Source: Qipengyuania spongiae
Lineage (GTDB): Bacteria; Pseudomonadota; Alphaproteobacteria; Sphingomonadales; Sphingomonadaceae
DNA length: 64,000 bases
NCBI RefSeq assembly: GCF_026168555.1
Contig: NZ_CP092471.1
Span: 2,823,783-2,887,782, forward strand
Direction: 5' to 3'
Shown one piece after another: positions 24,353 through 34,532 of the stretch. Each line of letters begins with the position of its first letter. Positions within the stretch are counted from its first letter, which is position 1. The position numbers and the translations under genes were made by a program. The notes beneath the pieces are model-generated. The model did not search any database. It saw nothing but the letters and a program-made list of their open reading frames with translations, and was not told the DNA's origin.

Positions 24353-25516
24353 ATGAACGCAGTACGCCCCTGGCGCAGTATCGAGCGCCGTCAGTCCCGC
24401 CAGATCATGGTCGGCAAGGTGCCGGTCGGCGGCGACGCGCCGATCTCGGTCCAGACGATGACCAACACCCCGACCGAGGATGTCGCGGCGACGATCGACC
24501 AGATCCGCCGCTGCGAGGATGCGGGCGCCGACATCATCCGCGTCTCCTGCCCGACCGAGGAAGCGACGCGGCACTTCGACAGGATCACCAGGGCGGCCAA
24601 CGTGCCGATCGTCGCCGACATCCACTTCCACTACAAGCGCGCGCTCGAAGCCGCCGACAAGGGCGCGGCGTGCCTGCGCATCAACCCCGGCAATATCGGC
24701 TCGTCCGAGCGGGTGGCCGAGGTCGTCCGCGCGGCGAAGGCCAATGGCTGCGCGATCCGCATCGGCGTCAATGCCGGAAGCCTGGAAAAGGATTTGCTGG
24801 AGAAATACGGCGAGCCCTGCCCCGAGGCGCTGGTCGAAAGCGCGCTCGACCACATCAAGCTGTTGCAGGATCACGACTTCCACGAATTCAAGGTGGCGGT
24901 GAAGGCCAGCGACGTGTTCCTCGCCGTTGCCGCCTATCACGGCCTTGCCGAGACGGTCGACTGCCCCCTGCATCTGGGCATCACCGAGGCGGGCGGCCTG
25001 ATCGGCGGAACGGTCAAGAGTTCGATCGGCATCGGCAACCTGCTCTGGGCCGGGATCGGCGACACGATCCGCGTCAGCCTCTCCGCCGAGCCCGAGCGGG
25101 AGGTGAAGGTGGGCTTCGAAATGCTCAAGGCGCTTGGCCTGCGCACCCGCGGCGTGCGCGTGGTCTCCTGCCCCAGTTGCAGCCGCCAGGGCTTCGACGT
25201 GATCCGCACGGTCGAGGCGCTGGAGGAACGGCTCGAACACATCAAGACGCCGATGAGTCTTTCGGTCCTCGGCTGCGTCGTCAACGGGCCCGGCGAAGCG
25301 CGCGAGACCGATATCGGCATCACCGGCGGCGGCAAGGGCAAGCACATGGTCTACCTCTCGGGCGTGACCGATCACCATGTCGCCGATAGCGACATGCTCG
25401 ACCACATCGTCCGGCTGGTCGAGGAAAAGGCCGCCGCGATCGAGGCGGGCGAGGCGCAGGCTTTCGACCCTCACGCCGCATCGGGAGAACACGGACAGGC
25501 GCAGGCCGCAGAGTAG
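24353..25516 (+). CDS. ispG: 4-hydroxy-3-methylbut-2-enyl diphosphate synthase IspG (GcpE)
   Basis: A 387-residue protein starting [20 protein letters not shown]. The TIM-barrel half has [39 protein letters not shown] and [14 protein letters not shown]. The 4Fe-4S domain has cysteines in [16 protein letters not shown] and [20 protein letters not shown]. It converts MEcPP to HMBPP in the non-mevalonate isoprenoid pathway, which also feeds the ubiquinone enzymes (ubiB, ubiE) encoded later in this window. The ATG is chosen over upstream alternatives because the family starts here. Confidence 0.96.
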   Translation: MNAVRPWRSIERRQSRQIMVGKVPVGGDAPISVQTMTNTPTEDVAATIDQIRRCEDAGADIIRVSCPTEEATRHFDRITRAANVPIVADIHFHYKRALEAADKGAACLRINPGNIGSSERVAEVVRAAKANGCAIRIGVNAGSLEKDLLEKYGEPCPEALVESALDHIKLLQDHDFHEFKVAVKASDVFLAVAAYHGLAETVDCPLHLGITEAGGLIGGTVKSSIGIGNLLWAGIGDTIRVSLSAEPEREVKVGFEMLKALGLRTRGVRVVSCPSCSRQGFDVIRTVEALEERLEHIKTPMSLSVLGCVVNGPGEARETDIGITGGGKGKHMVYLSGVTDHHVADSDMLDHIVRLVEEKAAAIEAGEAQAFDPHAASGEHGQAQAAE

Positions 25517-25626
25517 CCCGCGCGACGACGTGGCTTGACCGGCTCTACCGAGGGTATACCTCTCGTGGATCGCATTTTGCGAAGGCTCGTACCGGGGGGC
25601 GAGTCGCCGTTTGAGGGAACGGGCCG

Positions 25627-27057
25627 ATGCGCGTCTTGATGCTGGAATTCAACGAACTGTGCCCGTCCTTGATGGATCGGTTCATCGCCGAGGGACACCT
25701 GCCGAACTTCGAGCGTCTGCGCGATCATTCGCTCGCCATGGTGACCGACGCGGAGGAGGCCCCGCCCAATCTCGAACCTTGGATTCAGTGGGTCACGGTT
25801 CATACCGGCCTCCCCTATGCCGAGCACAAATGCTTCAAGCTCAACGATGGCGGCCGGTTGAAACAGCGTCGCTTGTGGGACGAGGTCGGCGCGGCGGGGG
25901 GCAAGGCGTGGGTGTGCGGCAGCATGAATGCCGGCATCGACCCGAGCGCCTTCGCCGGCCACTTCATGCCCGATCCGTGGGCTTCGGAGGTCGAAGCTCA
26001 TCCCGAGGGATACTTCAAACCCTATCTCGACGTCGTGCGGGCCTATGTTCAGGAACACAGCGGACGTCCGCAAGTCACGCCGCTGATGCTGGCGAAGTTC
26101 ATCCGCTTCATGGTCGCCAACGGCCTGCGCTACGAGACGATCGTCGCCACGATGAAGCAGTTGGCCAGCGAGAGGAGGTCGAACGTCAAGTGGCGCCGGG
26201 CAATGATCCTCGACCGGCTGCAATGGGACTTGTTCGCCGCCATCTATCGCCGCGAGCAGCCCCAGCTGGCGACATTCTTCCTGAACAGCACGGCCCATTT
26301 CCAGCATTTCCATTGGAGAGAAATGACGCCAGACATCTTCCTCAACAAACCGAGCGAAGCCGACACGCTTGCCTTCCGCGACACGATCCGCGCCGGCTAC
26401 GAGAACATGGACCGGATCGTCGGCAAGGCGCTCGACCTCGCCGACGACCGGACGGCGATCGTGCTGGCCACCGCGCTGAGCCAGCAGCCGATGCTGACCT
26501 ACGAGGATCAGGGTGGGCGGCAGATCTTCCGCCATCACGACATCGACCAGCTGCTGAACTTCGCCGGAATCGACGCGCCTCACGAATACCGGCCGGTGAT
26601 GTCGCAGCAATTCCTGCTGCATTTCGAAGACGCAGATGCCGCTCTGGCCGCTTCGGAAAAGCTCGGATCGCTGATGCTCGACGATGGCCAGCCCGTCATG
26701 TGGGCCGTGCCCGAGCCTGCCACGCCGAACATCGTCAATGCCGGCTGCCTGGTCTCGGCAAACCCCGATGGTGCGACCGTCCAAGCGGGATCGTCCGGGC
26801 GGCAGATGGCGTTCGACGAACTGTTCTACCCACTCGAAGCTCTCCGCAGCGGGATGCACCACCCCGACGGCCTGTTCTGGATCAGCGCTCCCGGAATCAC
26901 GCCACGGGAAGTGGAAGAGAAGGTGCCCCTGACCGCCGTTCATCCAACCCTGCTGACGCTGCTGGGCCTCGAGGGCGGGGAGAAGTCGGCCCCATCCTTC
27001 CTGACGACCGGTCACGCCGCCGCTGCTGTCGAGAACCCTCGCCCGCTGGTCGCATAA
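25627..27057 (+). CDS. Alkaline-phosphatase-superfamily-like protein, function unknown
   Basis: A 476-residue soluble protein starting MRVLMLEFNELCPSLMDRFI. The opening strand, the following LPNFERLRDHS segment, PWIQWVTVHTGLPYAEHKCF and the late PEPATPNIVNAGCLVSANPD follow the layout of sulfatase/phosphodiesterase-type enzymes. The usual metal-binding Asp at the end of the first strand appears as the E of LEFNE, and the expected Thr/Ser nucleophile before the tryptophan is not obvious, so it may be catalytically altered. A His-rich segment (STAHFQHFHW) is present. It stands alone, so context gives no substrate. Confidence 0.7.
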   Translation: MRVLMLEFNELCPSLMDRFIAEGHLPNFERLRDHSLAMVTDAEEAPPNLEPWIQWVTVHTGLPYAEHKCFKLNDGGRLKQRRLWDEVGAAGGKAWVCGSMNAGIDPSAFAGHFMPDPWASEVEAHPEGYFKPYLDVVRAYVQEHSGRPQVTPLMLAKFIRFMVANGLRYETIVATMKQLASERRSNVKWRRAMILDRLQWDLFAAIYRREQPQLATFFLNSTAHFQHFHWREMTPDIFLNKPSEADTLAFRDTIRAGYENMDRIVGKALDLADDRTAIVLATALSQQPMLTYEDQGGRQIFRHHDIDQLLNFAGIDAPHEYRPVMSQQFLLHFEDADAALAASEKLGSLMLDDGQPVMWAVPEPATPNIVNAGCLVSANPDGATVQAGSSGRQMAFDELFYPLEALRSGMHHPDGLFWISAPGITPREVEEKVPLTAVHPTLLTLLGLEGGEKSAPSFLTTGHAAAAVENPRPLVA

Positions 27058-27146
27058 TCTCGCAATTCCGACGCGAACTGCGAGGTCGACAGCGCGGACA
27101 GAATCCCTAGATAGCAGGCACGTTACGCAGATGCCCAGCTAGCCTC

Positions 27147-28085
27147 ATGCTCCACGTCGTCCACCACGCGGACTACATGGCTCCCGCGCCGACGCGGGGG
27201 ACCTTCCGCTTCGACAAGTACATGGCCGTGATGGTCGCCCTGCGCGACAGCGGCTATCCGCTGACCGAACACGCGCCCGAGCCGATGCCGCGCGAATGGC
27301 TCGAGGCAGTGCACGACCCGGCCTATGTCGACGAGGTCTTACGCGCGGAGGTCCCTCGCGAGAAGGAGCGGCGGATCGGCTTTCCGGTCACGTCCCATAT
27401 CGCGCAGCGCGTGCGCCACACCAATGGCGGCACCTGGCTCGCCGCGAAGCTCGCCATGCGCCACGGCTATGCGGCCAACAGCGCGGCGGGCAGCCATCAC
27501 GCGCTGCACGAGACCGGCGCCGGCTATTGCGTGTTCAACGACCTCGCGGTCACCGCCAACCGCCTGATCGCGCAGGGCGAGGCGGAGCGGGTGCTGATCG
27601 TCGACTGCGACGTGCATCAGGGCGATGGCACCGCCGCGCTTACCGCCGGGCGCGAGGACATTTTCACCCTCTCGCTCCACGCGGAGAAGAACTTCCCTGT
27701 CCGCAAGGCGCGCTCGACCCTCGACTTGCCGCTCGAAGACGGTACCGATGACGAGGGTTACATGGCGGCGCTGACCCAACACCTGCCCGGCGTGATCGGC
27801 GAGTTCGAGCCGAATCTGGTGCTCTATCAGGCCGGTGTCGATCCGCATGTCGACGACCGGCTCGGACGCTTTGCGCTGAGCGACGAGGGTCTGCTCGTTC
27901 GCGACCGTTACGTGGTGGGCGAGGCGCGCCGGCGCGGCCTTCCGGTCGCCAGCGCGCTGGGCGGAGGATATGGCAGCGATCCGCACGAGGTGGGCGCCCG
28001 CCACGCCCGCTCGATGATCGCGATGGCTGAGACGAATGCGACATTCGCGCGTTCACCTTCGATCCACGCGGATATGCTAGGGTAA
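27147..28085 (+). CDS. Histone-deacetylase-family (AcuC/class II-like) deacetylase
   Basis: A 312-residue zinc hydrolase. Motifs: GSHHALHETGAGYCVFNDLA (the catalytic double His and following Gly-rich loop), VLIVDCDVHQGDGTAALT (the DxDxHxGxG zinc site), VLYQAGVDPHVDDRLG (second Asp region) and SALGGGYGSDPHEVG. These bacterial enzymes remove acetyl or similar groups from small molecules such as polyamines, or from proteins; which applies here is not visible. The gene ends 3 bp before the next one, indicating an operon. Confidence 0.93.
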   Translation: MLHVVHHADYMAPAPTRGTFRFDKYMAVMVALRDSGYPLTEHAPEPMPREWLEAVHDPAYVDEVLRAEVPREKERRIGFPVTSHIAQRVRHTNGGTWLAAKLAMRHGYAANSAAGSHHALHETGAGYCVFNDLAVTANRLIAQGEAERVLIVDCDVHQGDGTAALTAGREDIFTLSLHAEKNFPVRKARSTLDLPLEDGTDDEGYMAALTQHLPGVIGEFEPNLVLYQAGVDPHVDDRLGRFALSDEGLLVRDRYVVGEARRRGLPVASALGGGYGSDPHEVGARHARSMIAMAETNATFARSPSIHADMLG

Positions 28086-28088
28086 GCC

Positions 28089-28820
28089 ATGAACAGACGC
28101 GATCTTCTCAAGACAGGCGTGGCCGCTGCGGCCGCCATCACTCTTGTTCCGCGCAGCTTTGCGCAGACGAATGCCTTTGCAAGCCGCGACGCACGGCTGA
28201 TGGAACTCGCCCGCAGCGAACTCGATCGCGTAGCCGGCATGGGCCAGACGATCTGGCGCCGCGACATCGTCGGGGTGGCCGATTTCGGGCTCCATTCGGC
28301 GCAACGGCGGTTCCACTTCGTCGATCTCGATAACGGTCGGGTGGAAAGCTATCACGTCAGCCACGGCGATGGTTCGGACCCCGAACATGATGGTTGGCTG
28401 AACCGCTATTCGAACGAGGAAGGCAGCCATTGCACCAGTTCGGGCGCCTATCTCACGCGCAGCTGGTACACCGGGCGCTACGGCACCTCGATCCGACTCG
28501 ACGGGCTGGATACCACCAATTCGAACGCCCTGCCGCGTGCGATCGTGATGCACCAGGCGAATTACGCGACGCCGGAACATGTCGAACGTTATGGCCGGCT
28601 GGGACGGTCCAATGGATGCTTCGCAATGGGGCCGGTGCAATTTGACCGCGCTCTGATCGACCTCAGCGGCGGCCGTCTGCTGGTGGCGGGCAGCTACGGG
28701 TTTGCCGAGGATGGCTCGATCGTCACCCCGCCCGCGCCCCAATCGACTTCGACGCTGGAGCCGCTGATCCGCCAGCGCCCGGACGGCACGTTCGAACGTG
28801 TCAATCCGGGCGCCTACTGA
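28089..28820 (+). CDS. Exported murein L,D-transpeptidase-type (YkuD-like) protein with Tat signal
   Basis: A 243-residue protein. Residues 1-25 (MNRRDLLKTGVAAAAAITLV) form a twin-arginine signal ending near SFAQ. The body has the murein L,D-transpeptidase pattern: FHFVDLDNGRVESYHVSHGD, then HCTSSGAYLT, then RAIVMHQANYATPEHV, with the active-site region GRSNGCFAM (Cys nucleophile). It likely cross-links or trims peptidoglycan stem peptides in the periplasm. It faces a second L,D-transpeptidase gene only 3 bp away in convergent orientation. Confidence 0.9.
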   Translation: MNRRDLLKTGVAAAAAITLVPRSFAQTNAFASRDARLMELARSELDRVAGMGQTIWRRDIVGVADFGLHSAQRRFHFVDLDNGRVESYHVSHGDGSDPEHDGWLNRYSNEEGSHCTSSGAYLTRSWYTGRYGTSIRLDGLDTTNSNALPRAIVMHQANYATPEHVERYGRLGRSNGCFAMGPVQFDRALIDLSGGRLLVAGSYGFAEDGSIVTPPAPQSTSTLEPLIRQRPDGTFERVNPGAY

Positions 28821-28823
28821 CGA

Positions 28824-30263
28824 TCAGATCGTGGTCGCGCGCGGGTCGTCGACCACCTCGATCACTTCCTCGCTGGTCTCGCGTGCCCGCTCGCGTACGC
28901 GCGGCGCATCGAGCGCAGCCAGCACCGGCGCATCACGGTCGTAGATGTCGCCGAAGGTCGAGAGCTTGCCGTCGGTATCGGAAGCCATGGTGAAATAGGT
29001 GATGTAGACCGGCCACTGGTTCTTCAGCGGATAGCGGGTGTATTCGCCGCTGCCGGTGATCGCGCTGACCTCTTCCTGGATCAGCGGAATGTCGGCCTTG
29101 CTCTCGGCATTGCCCAGCATCGCCATCGTCATCGCCAGTTCGCGGGCGCCCTGCACCCGGATGCAGCCATGGCTGAGCGCGCGGCTGTCCTGATTGAACA
29201 GGCCGCGTGCGGGCGTGTCATGGAGGAAGATCGCGTGCTCGTTGGGCATGTCGAGCTTCATCAGGCCGAGCGAATTGGTCGGACCCGGCTGCTGGACCAC
29301 GGTGACCCAGCCGTTCTCGCCCTTGGTCGCGGCATAGCCTGCCGCGCGCGCCCAGCCGGGATTGCCCAGCACCTTGGCGCCCAGCCCCTCGCCCTTCACG
29401 ATGCTCTGCGGCACGGTCCAGGTCGGGTTGAAGATGACGCCCTCGACCATTTCGGCGAGTTGCGGGGTAGCCGTGCGGCCCGGCTTGCCGACGATGGTGC
29501 GGTAGCTCTTGATGATGCGGTTGTTGACCGTCAGCCGCACCTTGTATTCGGGCACGTTGGTCAGGAGATAGCGCTTGCCGAGATCCTGACCCAGCCAGCG
29601 CCAGCGATCCATGTTGGCGCGGATCAGCTTGCGCCGCTTAGTGTCGCTCTTGGGCGTGGCGGCAAGCGCGTCACGCAGCTTGGCGTAATCGGGGTGGGTG
29701 GGGTTGAGGCTGGCCAGCGTGCCGGCGATGTCGCCGCTGTCGAGCGCGCGCTCCAGCATCCGGCCGCTCGGCAGCACGTCGGGGTCGGGATCGACGACGA
29801 ACCACTGCCGCCGCGCTTCCATCGGCGTGCGCCCGTCGCGCAGGTCCTCGACCAGCCAGACGAAGATCTCGCTGGCGACGCGGTTCAGCGCATCGCCCTC
29901 GCCCACATCGATCGCGCTGCGCAGATCGGCGGCGTGATAGTCGGCAGGGACCAGCCCTTCTTCCGCCATGGTCGGAATGAAGGCGAGCAGCTTTTCCGCA
30001 TCGGCGATCGACCACTCGCCAACCAGCGAAGGCACGTCCTGCACCTCTTCGGACGGCTCGAAGACGATCCCGTCGAAGCTTTCCTCGACGGTGGTGCGCG
30101 GCGTTGTCTGCGGCTGGGCGGGGCGCTGCTGCGTGTAATCGGGCATCTGCTCGCGAACCTTGGGCGGCTCTGCGGGAAGCAGGTTCTTCGGCTGGGCGGA
30201 CACGCCCGTCGAGGCCATCAGGACCGCGCCGAGCGCGGCAGTCGTCGTCAGTAGGGTTTTCAT
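28824..30263 (-). CDS. L,D-transpeptidase, YcbB/LdtD-like, exported
   Basis: A 479-residue protein with a signal peptide (MKTLLTTTAALGAVLMASTG, cleaved near VSAQ); the start at 30263 is chosen over an upstream codon for that reason. A Pro/Gln-rich linker is followed by a peptidoglycan-binding-like helical region, then the catalytic YkuD domain: RLTVNNRIIKSYRTIVGKPG, VIFNPTWTVPQSIVKGE and the active site HDTPARGLFNQDSRALSHGC ending IRV. Domain order matches YcbB, which makes 3-3 cross-links. Sequence after the domain is acidic and Arg-rich. Confidence 0.93.
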   Translation of the reverse strand: MKTLLTTTAALGAVLMASTGVSAQPKNLLPAEPPKVREQMPDYTQQRPAQPQTTPRTTVEESFDGIVFEPSEEVQDVPSLVGEWSIADAEKLLAFIPTMAEEGLVPADYHAADLRSAIDVGEGDALNRVASEIFVWLVEDLRDGRTPMEARRQWFVVDPDPDVLPSGRMLERALDSGDIAGTLASLNPTHPDYAKLRDALAATPKSDTKRRKLIRANMDRWRWLGQDLGKRYLLTNVPEYKVRLTVNNRIIKSYRTIVGKPGRTATPQLAEMVEGVIFNPTWTVPQSIVKGEGLGAKVLGNPGWARAAGYAATKGENGWVTVVQQPGPTNSLGLMKLDMPNEHAIFLHDTPARGLFNQDSRALSHGCIRVQGARELAMTMAMLGNAESKADIPLIQEEVSAITGSGEYTRYPLKNQWPVYITYFTMASDTDGKLSTFGDIYDRDAPVLAALDAPRVRERARETSEEVIEVVDDPRATTI

Positions 30264-30386
30264 AGGTTCCACCGTTAGCGGGCGCGATATTTCCATATCG
30301 GATGTGGGGGCCGATTTCCAGCATCGCGCATTACGGAACGCTGAATCTGATGACGTTCGCGTTGTCAGGGTCTAGTCGCCGGAACG

Positions 30387-31274
30387 ATGAGCCAGCCCGC
30401 CTCGCCGCTTCGGCCCGTCCTGGCCACCGCTCTCGGCATCGCGCTCCTTTCGCTGATGGATGCGTTCATGAAGAACGCGGCGCTGGCGATGGGTGCCTAC
30501 ATGGCCGCGCTCGCCCGCGCGGGCCTCGCCTTCGCGATCGTCGCGCCGATCTGGCTCGCCCGTCGGTCGCGCTGGCCGAACGCGTCGGTGATGAAAGTCC
30601 ATATGACGCGAGGCGTGGTCGGCGCGATGATGGCGCTGACCTTTTTCCTCGCGCTGACGAAACTGCCGCTGGCCCAGACGATCGCGATTTCCTTCATCGC
30701 GCCGATCATCTCGCTCTACCTTGCCGGCTGGCTGCTCGGCGAGACGATCCGGCCGCGCGCGATCTGGGGCGCGGTGCTAGGCATGGTCGGCGTGCTGGTC
30801 ATCGTGGGTGGCAAGTTCGGGCGCGGCAACCTCGACGAGGATACCGCGCTCGGGCTTGCCGCAATCATGGTTTCCGCCCTGCTCTATGCCTGGAACCTCG
30901 TGCTGCAGAAGCAGCAGGCGATGGTGGCGAAGCCGGCCGAGGTCGCGACCTTCTACATGGGCACGGCCAGCCTCACATACCTTCTCGCCGCGCCGTTCCT
31001 TTTCGCCATGCCGCCGGTGGAAGCGTTTGGCGATGTCGGCGTAGCCGCCGTGCTCACAGTTGGCGGCGCCCTGTTGATGGCCTGGGCCTATGCGCGGGCC
31101 GAGGCACAAATCCTCGTGCCGCTGGAATATTCGGGCTTCCTCTGGGCTTCGCTGTTCGGCTGGCTGATGCTGGGGGAAGCGGTAACCGTAACGGCAATGT
31201 CCGGCGCGCTGTTGATCGTAGCAGGATGCTTCATCGCGACGACCCGGCGCCGAACGGAACAAAGCGCGATCTGA
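30387..31274 (+). CDS. EamA/DMT-family transporter
   Basis: A 295-residue protein with about ten hydrophobic helices in two EamA repeats; the first includes GVVGAMMALTFFLALTKLPL and IAISFIAPIISLYLAGWLLG, the second AEAQILVPLEYSGFLWASLF. A typical inner-membrane drug/metabolite exporter. The substrate cannot be told. It lies alone between an L,D-transpeptidase gene (divergent) and acnA. Confidence 0.92.
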   Translation: MSQPASPLRPVLATALGIALLSLMDAFMKNAALAMGAYMAALARAGLAFAIVAPIWLARRSRWPNASVMKVHMTRGVVGAMMALTFFLALTKLPLAQTIAISFIAPIISLYLAGWLLGETIRPRAIWGAVLGMVGVLVIVGGKFGRGNLDEDTALGLAAIMVSALLYAWNLVLQKQQAMVAKPAEVATFYMGTASLTYLLAAPFLFAMPPVEAFGDVGVAAVLTVGGALLMAWAYARAEAQILVPLEYSGFLWASLFGWLMLGEAVTVTAMSGALLIVAGCFIATTRRRTEQSAI

Positions 31275-31425
31275 TCGGGGTCTGGGCAACCGCGCGACCT
31301 CCCCTGTTCCCGATTCGCACCCTTGCAATTTCGCGCCATAGAGCGCAGGTGCGCCGCACAATTCCGCCGCATATGCGCACAAAGGCAGTTTGCGGCTCCA
31401 TTTTCGAAAGGACGGATAAGCACGC

Positions 31426-34101
31426 ATGACCCAGGTCGGCCAGGACACGCTCGGAACCCGCTCCACCCTCACGGTCGGTGGCAAGGACTACGCCTACTAC
31501 TCCTTCGCGAAGGCGGCGGAGACGATCGGCGATGTATCGAAACTTCCGTTCAGCCTGAAGGTCCTCCTGGAGAACATGCTCCGCTTCGAGGATGGCGGTT
31601 TCACGGTGGGCAAAGAACACGCGCAAGCCATCGCGGACTGGCAGAAGAACCCCGCCACCGGCCAGGAAATCCAGTATCGCCCGGCACGCGTGCTGCTGCA
31701 GGATTTCACCGGCGTTCCCTGCGTGGTCGATCTTGCCGCCATGCGCGACGCGATCGCCAAGCTCGGCGGCGATACCGCCAAGATCAATCCGCAAGTGCCC
31801 GTCAATCTCGTGATCGATCACTCGGTCATGGTCGACGAATTCGGCCACCCCAAGGCGTTCGAGAAGAACGTCGAGCTCGAATACGCCCGCAATGCCGAGC
31901 GTTACGACTTCCTCAAATGGGGATCGAAGAGCTTCGAGAACTTCTCCGCCGTGCCGCCGGGCACCGGCATCTGCCACCAGGTGAATCTCGAATATATCGG
32001 CAAGGGCGTCTGGTCGTCGGAAGATCAGGACGGCAATCTCGTTGCCTATCCCGACACCTGCGTCGGCACCGACAGCCACACCACGATGATCAATGGGCTC
32101 GGCGTGCTTGGCTGGGGCGTCGGCGGGATCGAGGCAGAGGCCGCGATGCTCGGTCAGCCTATCTCGATGCTCATCCCCGAAGTCGTCGGCTTCAAGCTGA
32201 CCGGCGCGCTCGCCGAGGGCGTGACCGCGACCGATCTCGTGCTGACCTGCGTCCAGATGCTGCGCGAAGTCGGCGTGGTCGGCCGTTTCGTCGAGTTCTA
32301 TGGGCCGGGCGTCTCCAACCTTTCGCTCGCCGACCGCGCGACGATCGCCAACATGGCGCCCGAATACGGCGCGACCTGCGGCTTCTTCGGCATCGACGAC
32401 AAGACCATCGACTACATGCGCCTGACCGGGCGCGACGAGCATACCCTTGAACTGGTCGAAGCCTACGCCCGTGAACAGGGCATGTGGTTCGAGCCGGACA
32501 ACGAGCCGGTTTTCACCAAGACCCTGTCGCTCGACATGGACAGCGTGGTGCCAAGCCTTGCCGGGCCCAAGCGCCCGCAGGACAAGGTCGCGCTGCCGCA
32601 GGTGGACGAACTGTTCAATTCGGACCTCAAGTCGATCTACGGCAAGGATGCGCCGCTGCGGGTCAACGTGTCGGAAACTGATCACGACATCGGCGACGGC
32701 GACGTCGTGATCGCCGCGATCACAAGCTGTACCAACACCTCCAACCCCGACGTGCTGATCGCTGCCGGTCTCGTCGCCAAGAAAGCGCGCGAAAAGGGCC
32801 TGAAGCCCAAGCCGTGGGTCAAGACCAGCCTTGCCCCCGGATCGCAGGTGGTCACCGACTATCTGGTCAAGAGCGGGTTGCAGGACGATCTCGACGCCAT
32901 GGGTTTCGACCTCGTCGGCTATGGCTGCACGACCTGCATCGGCAATTCCGGGCCGCTCGCCCCGCCGATAAGCAAGGCGATCAACGGCAACGATATCGTC
33001 GCCGCCAGCGTGCTATCGGGTAACCGCAATTTCGAGGGCCGCGTCTCGCCCGACGTGCGCGCCAACTTCCTCGCTTCTCCGCCGCTGGTGGTCGCCTATT
33101 CGATCCTCGGCACGGTGACGCGCGACATCACCGAGACCCCGCTGGGGCAGGACAGCCAGGGCAACGACGTGATGCTGGCCGATGTGTGGCCGAGCAATCA
33201 GGAAATCGCCGACCACCGCGCCGCCAATATCGACCGGCAGATGTTCGAGAGCCGCTATGCCAACGTCTATGACGGCGACGAGCACTGGCGCGCGATCCAG
33301 GTCGAGGCGTCCGACACCTATCGCTGGCAGCCGGGCAGCACCTATGTCGCGAGCCCGCCCTTCTTCGAGGACATGAGCATGACGCCGGCGCCGGTCGCCG
33401 ACATCGTCGATGCCAAGCCGCTCGCGATCCTCGGCGATTCGACCACGACCGACCACATCAGCCCGGCCGGCTCGATCAAGGAAGATAGCCCGGCGGGCGA
33501 ATACCTCAAGAGCCATCAGGTCGCGAAGGCCGACTTCAACTCCTACGGCTCGCGCCGCGGCAACCACGACGTGATGATGCGTGGCACCTTCGCCAATATC
33601 CGCATCCGGAACGAGATGGTGCCAGGCGTCGAAGGCGGCGTGACGACCTATGGTGGCAAGCAGATGCCGATCTACGACGCGGCGATGAAGCACAAGGAAG
33701 ACGGCACGCCGCTGGTCGTGATCGCCGGCAAGGAATACGGCACCGGCTCCAGCCGCGACTGGGCGGCCAAGGGCACCATCCTGCTCGGTGTGCGCGCCGT
33801 GATCGTCGAAAGCTACGAGCGCATTCACCGCTCCAACCTGATCGGCATGGGCGTGCTCCCGCTGCAGTTCAAGGACGGGGACACGCGCCAGTCGCTCGGT
33901 CTGGGCGCCGACGACACCTTTTCCATCCACGGACTGGCGGACCTGACGCCGGGCCAGGATGTCGAGGTCGAGGTGACCCATGGCGACGGCTCGAAGGCGA
34001 ACTTCACCGCCCAGTGCCGGATCGATACCGCGAACGAGATGGAATACTACAAGAACGGCGGGATCCTGCACTACGTCCTGCGGAAACTCGCCGCGGACTG
34101 A
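31426..34101 (+). CDS. acnA: Aconitate hydratase A
   Basis: An 891-residue protein, full length for AcnA. Seen: [40 protein letters not shown] and the 4Fe-4S cysteines in [20 protein letters not shown] and [14 protein letters not shown]. The C-terminal swivel domain has [20 protein letters not shown] and [20 protein letters not shown]. It interconverts citrate and isocitrate in the TCA cycle. A GAAAGGA ribosome site precedes the ATG at 31426. Confidence 0.97.
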   Translation: MTQVGQDTLGTRSTLTVGGKDYAYYSFAKAAETIGDVSKLPFSLKVLLENMLRFEDGGFTVGKEHAQAIADWQKNPATGQEIQYRPARVLLQDFTGVPCVVDLAAMRDAIAKLGGDTAKINPQVPVNLVIDHSVMVDEFGHPKAFEKNVELEYARNAERYDFLKWGSKSFENFSAVPPGTGICHQVNLEYIGKGVWSSEDQDGNLVAYPDTCVGTDSHTTMINGLGVLGWGVGGIEAEAAMLGQPISMLIPEVVGFKLTGALAEGVTATDLVLTCVQMLREVGVVGRFVEFYGPGVSNLSLADRATIANMAPEYGATCGFFGIDDKTIDYMRLTGRDEHTLELVEAYAREQGMWFEPDNEPVFTKTLSLDMDSVVPSLAGPKRPQDKVALPQVDELFNSDLKSIYGKDAPLRVNVSETDHDIGDGDVVIAAITSCTNTSNPDVLIAAGLVAKKAREKGLKPKPWVKTSLAPGSQVVTDYLVKSGLQDDLDAMGFDLVGYGCTTCIGNSGPLAPPISKAINGNDIVAASVLSGNRNFEGRVSPDVRANFLASPPLVVAYSILGTVTRDITETPLGQDSQGNDVMLADVWPSNQEIADHRAANIDRQMFESRYANVYDGDEHWRAIQVEASDTYRWQPGSTYVASPPFFEDMSMTPAPVADIVDAKPLAILGDSTTTDHISPAGSIKEDSPAGEYLKSHQVAKADFNSYGSRRGNHDVMMRGTFANIRIRNEMVPGVEGGVTTYGGKQMPIYDAAMKHKEDGTPLVVIAGKEYGTGSSRDWAAKGTILLGVRAVIVESYERIHRSNLIGMGVLPLQFKDGDTRQSLGLGADDTFSIHGLADLTPGQDVEVEVTHGDGSKANFTAQCRIDTANEMEYYKNGGILHYVLRKLAAD

Positions 34102-34532
34102 TCAGGCACCGCACCGGCCCCGCTCTCGCCGCGCCGTTCGTTTGGATAGCGTGCGCTGGGGGGCGGGGCCGGTCGCTGTTAACGGGGAAACGATCGAGCG
34201 GACCGCGAAGGCCGAGACGCTGATTGGCGAAGAGCTGAAGCTCCTGCTCGATGCCAAGGTCTGTGCTGATTGAGGGATGCCGAAAGCGCGAGAGTTGACG
34301 CCCCATTGGCTGGTTTAGACACGAACGTCATTTACGCCGATACTGGACGCCTTGTCATGCTCTATGGCGGCAGCGCATGACTGCCAGCGATCGCCGCGCG
34401 GAACCCGCCTATGCCCGGAGCAAAGCACCCCTCATCTGGCAGGGGGGATCACTGCGTAAACGGATGCAGCCTACCCGCAAATCGCCAACGAACTGTCCGA
34501 CAATCTCCGCAACCTGATGGCGCGCGAGCGTC
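34102..34532. other. Gene-free stretch with an 11-bp inverted repeat and possible gene remnants
   Basis: No convincing complete gene. ACCGGCCCCGC (34113-34123) and GCGGGGCCGGT (34163-34173) are perfect inverted repeats 39 bp apart, perhaps ending acnA transcription. Short open stretches occur, e.g. from about 34148 to 34273 (ending LLLDAKVCAD) and a second near 34470-34530 (IANELSDNLRNLMARER), broken by stops and with no ribosome sites. They look like remnants of a decayed gene or chance frames. Confidence 0.45.

Noticed and set aside
34148..34273. Possible small gene after acnA (about 40 codons)
   Set aside because: No ribosome site, GTG-only start, overlaps an inverted repeat, no family; kept only as part of a gene-free stretch.
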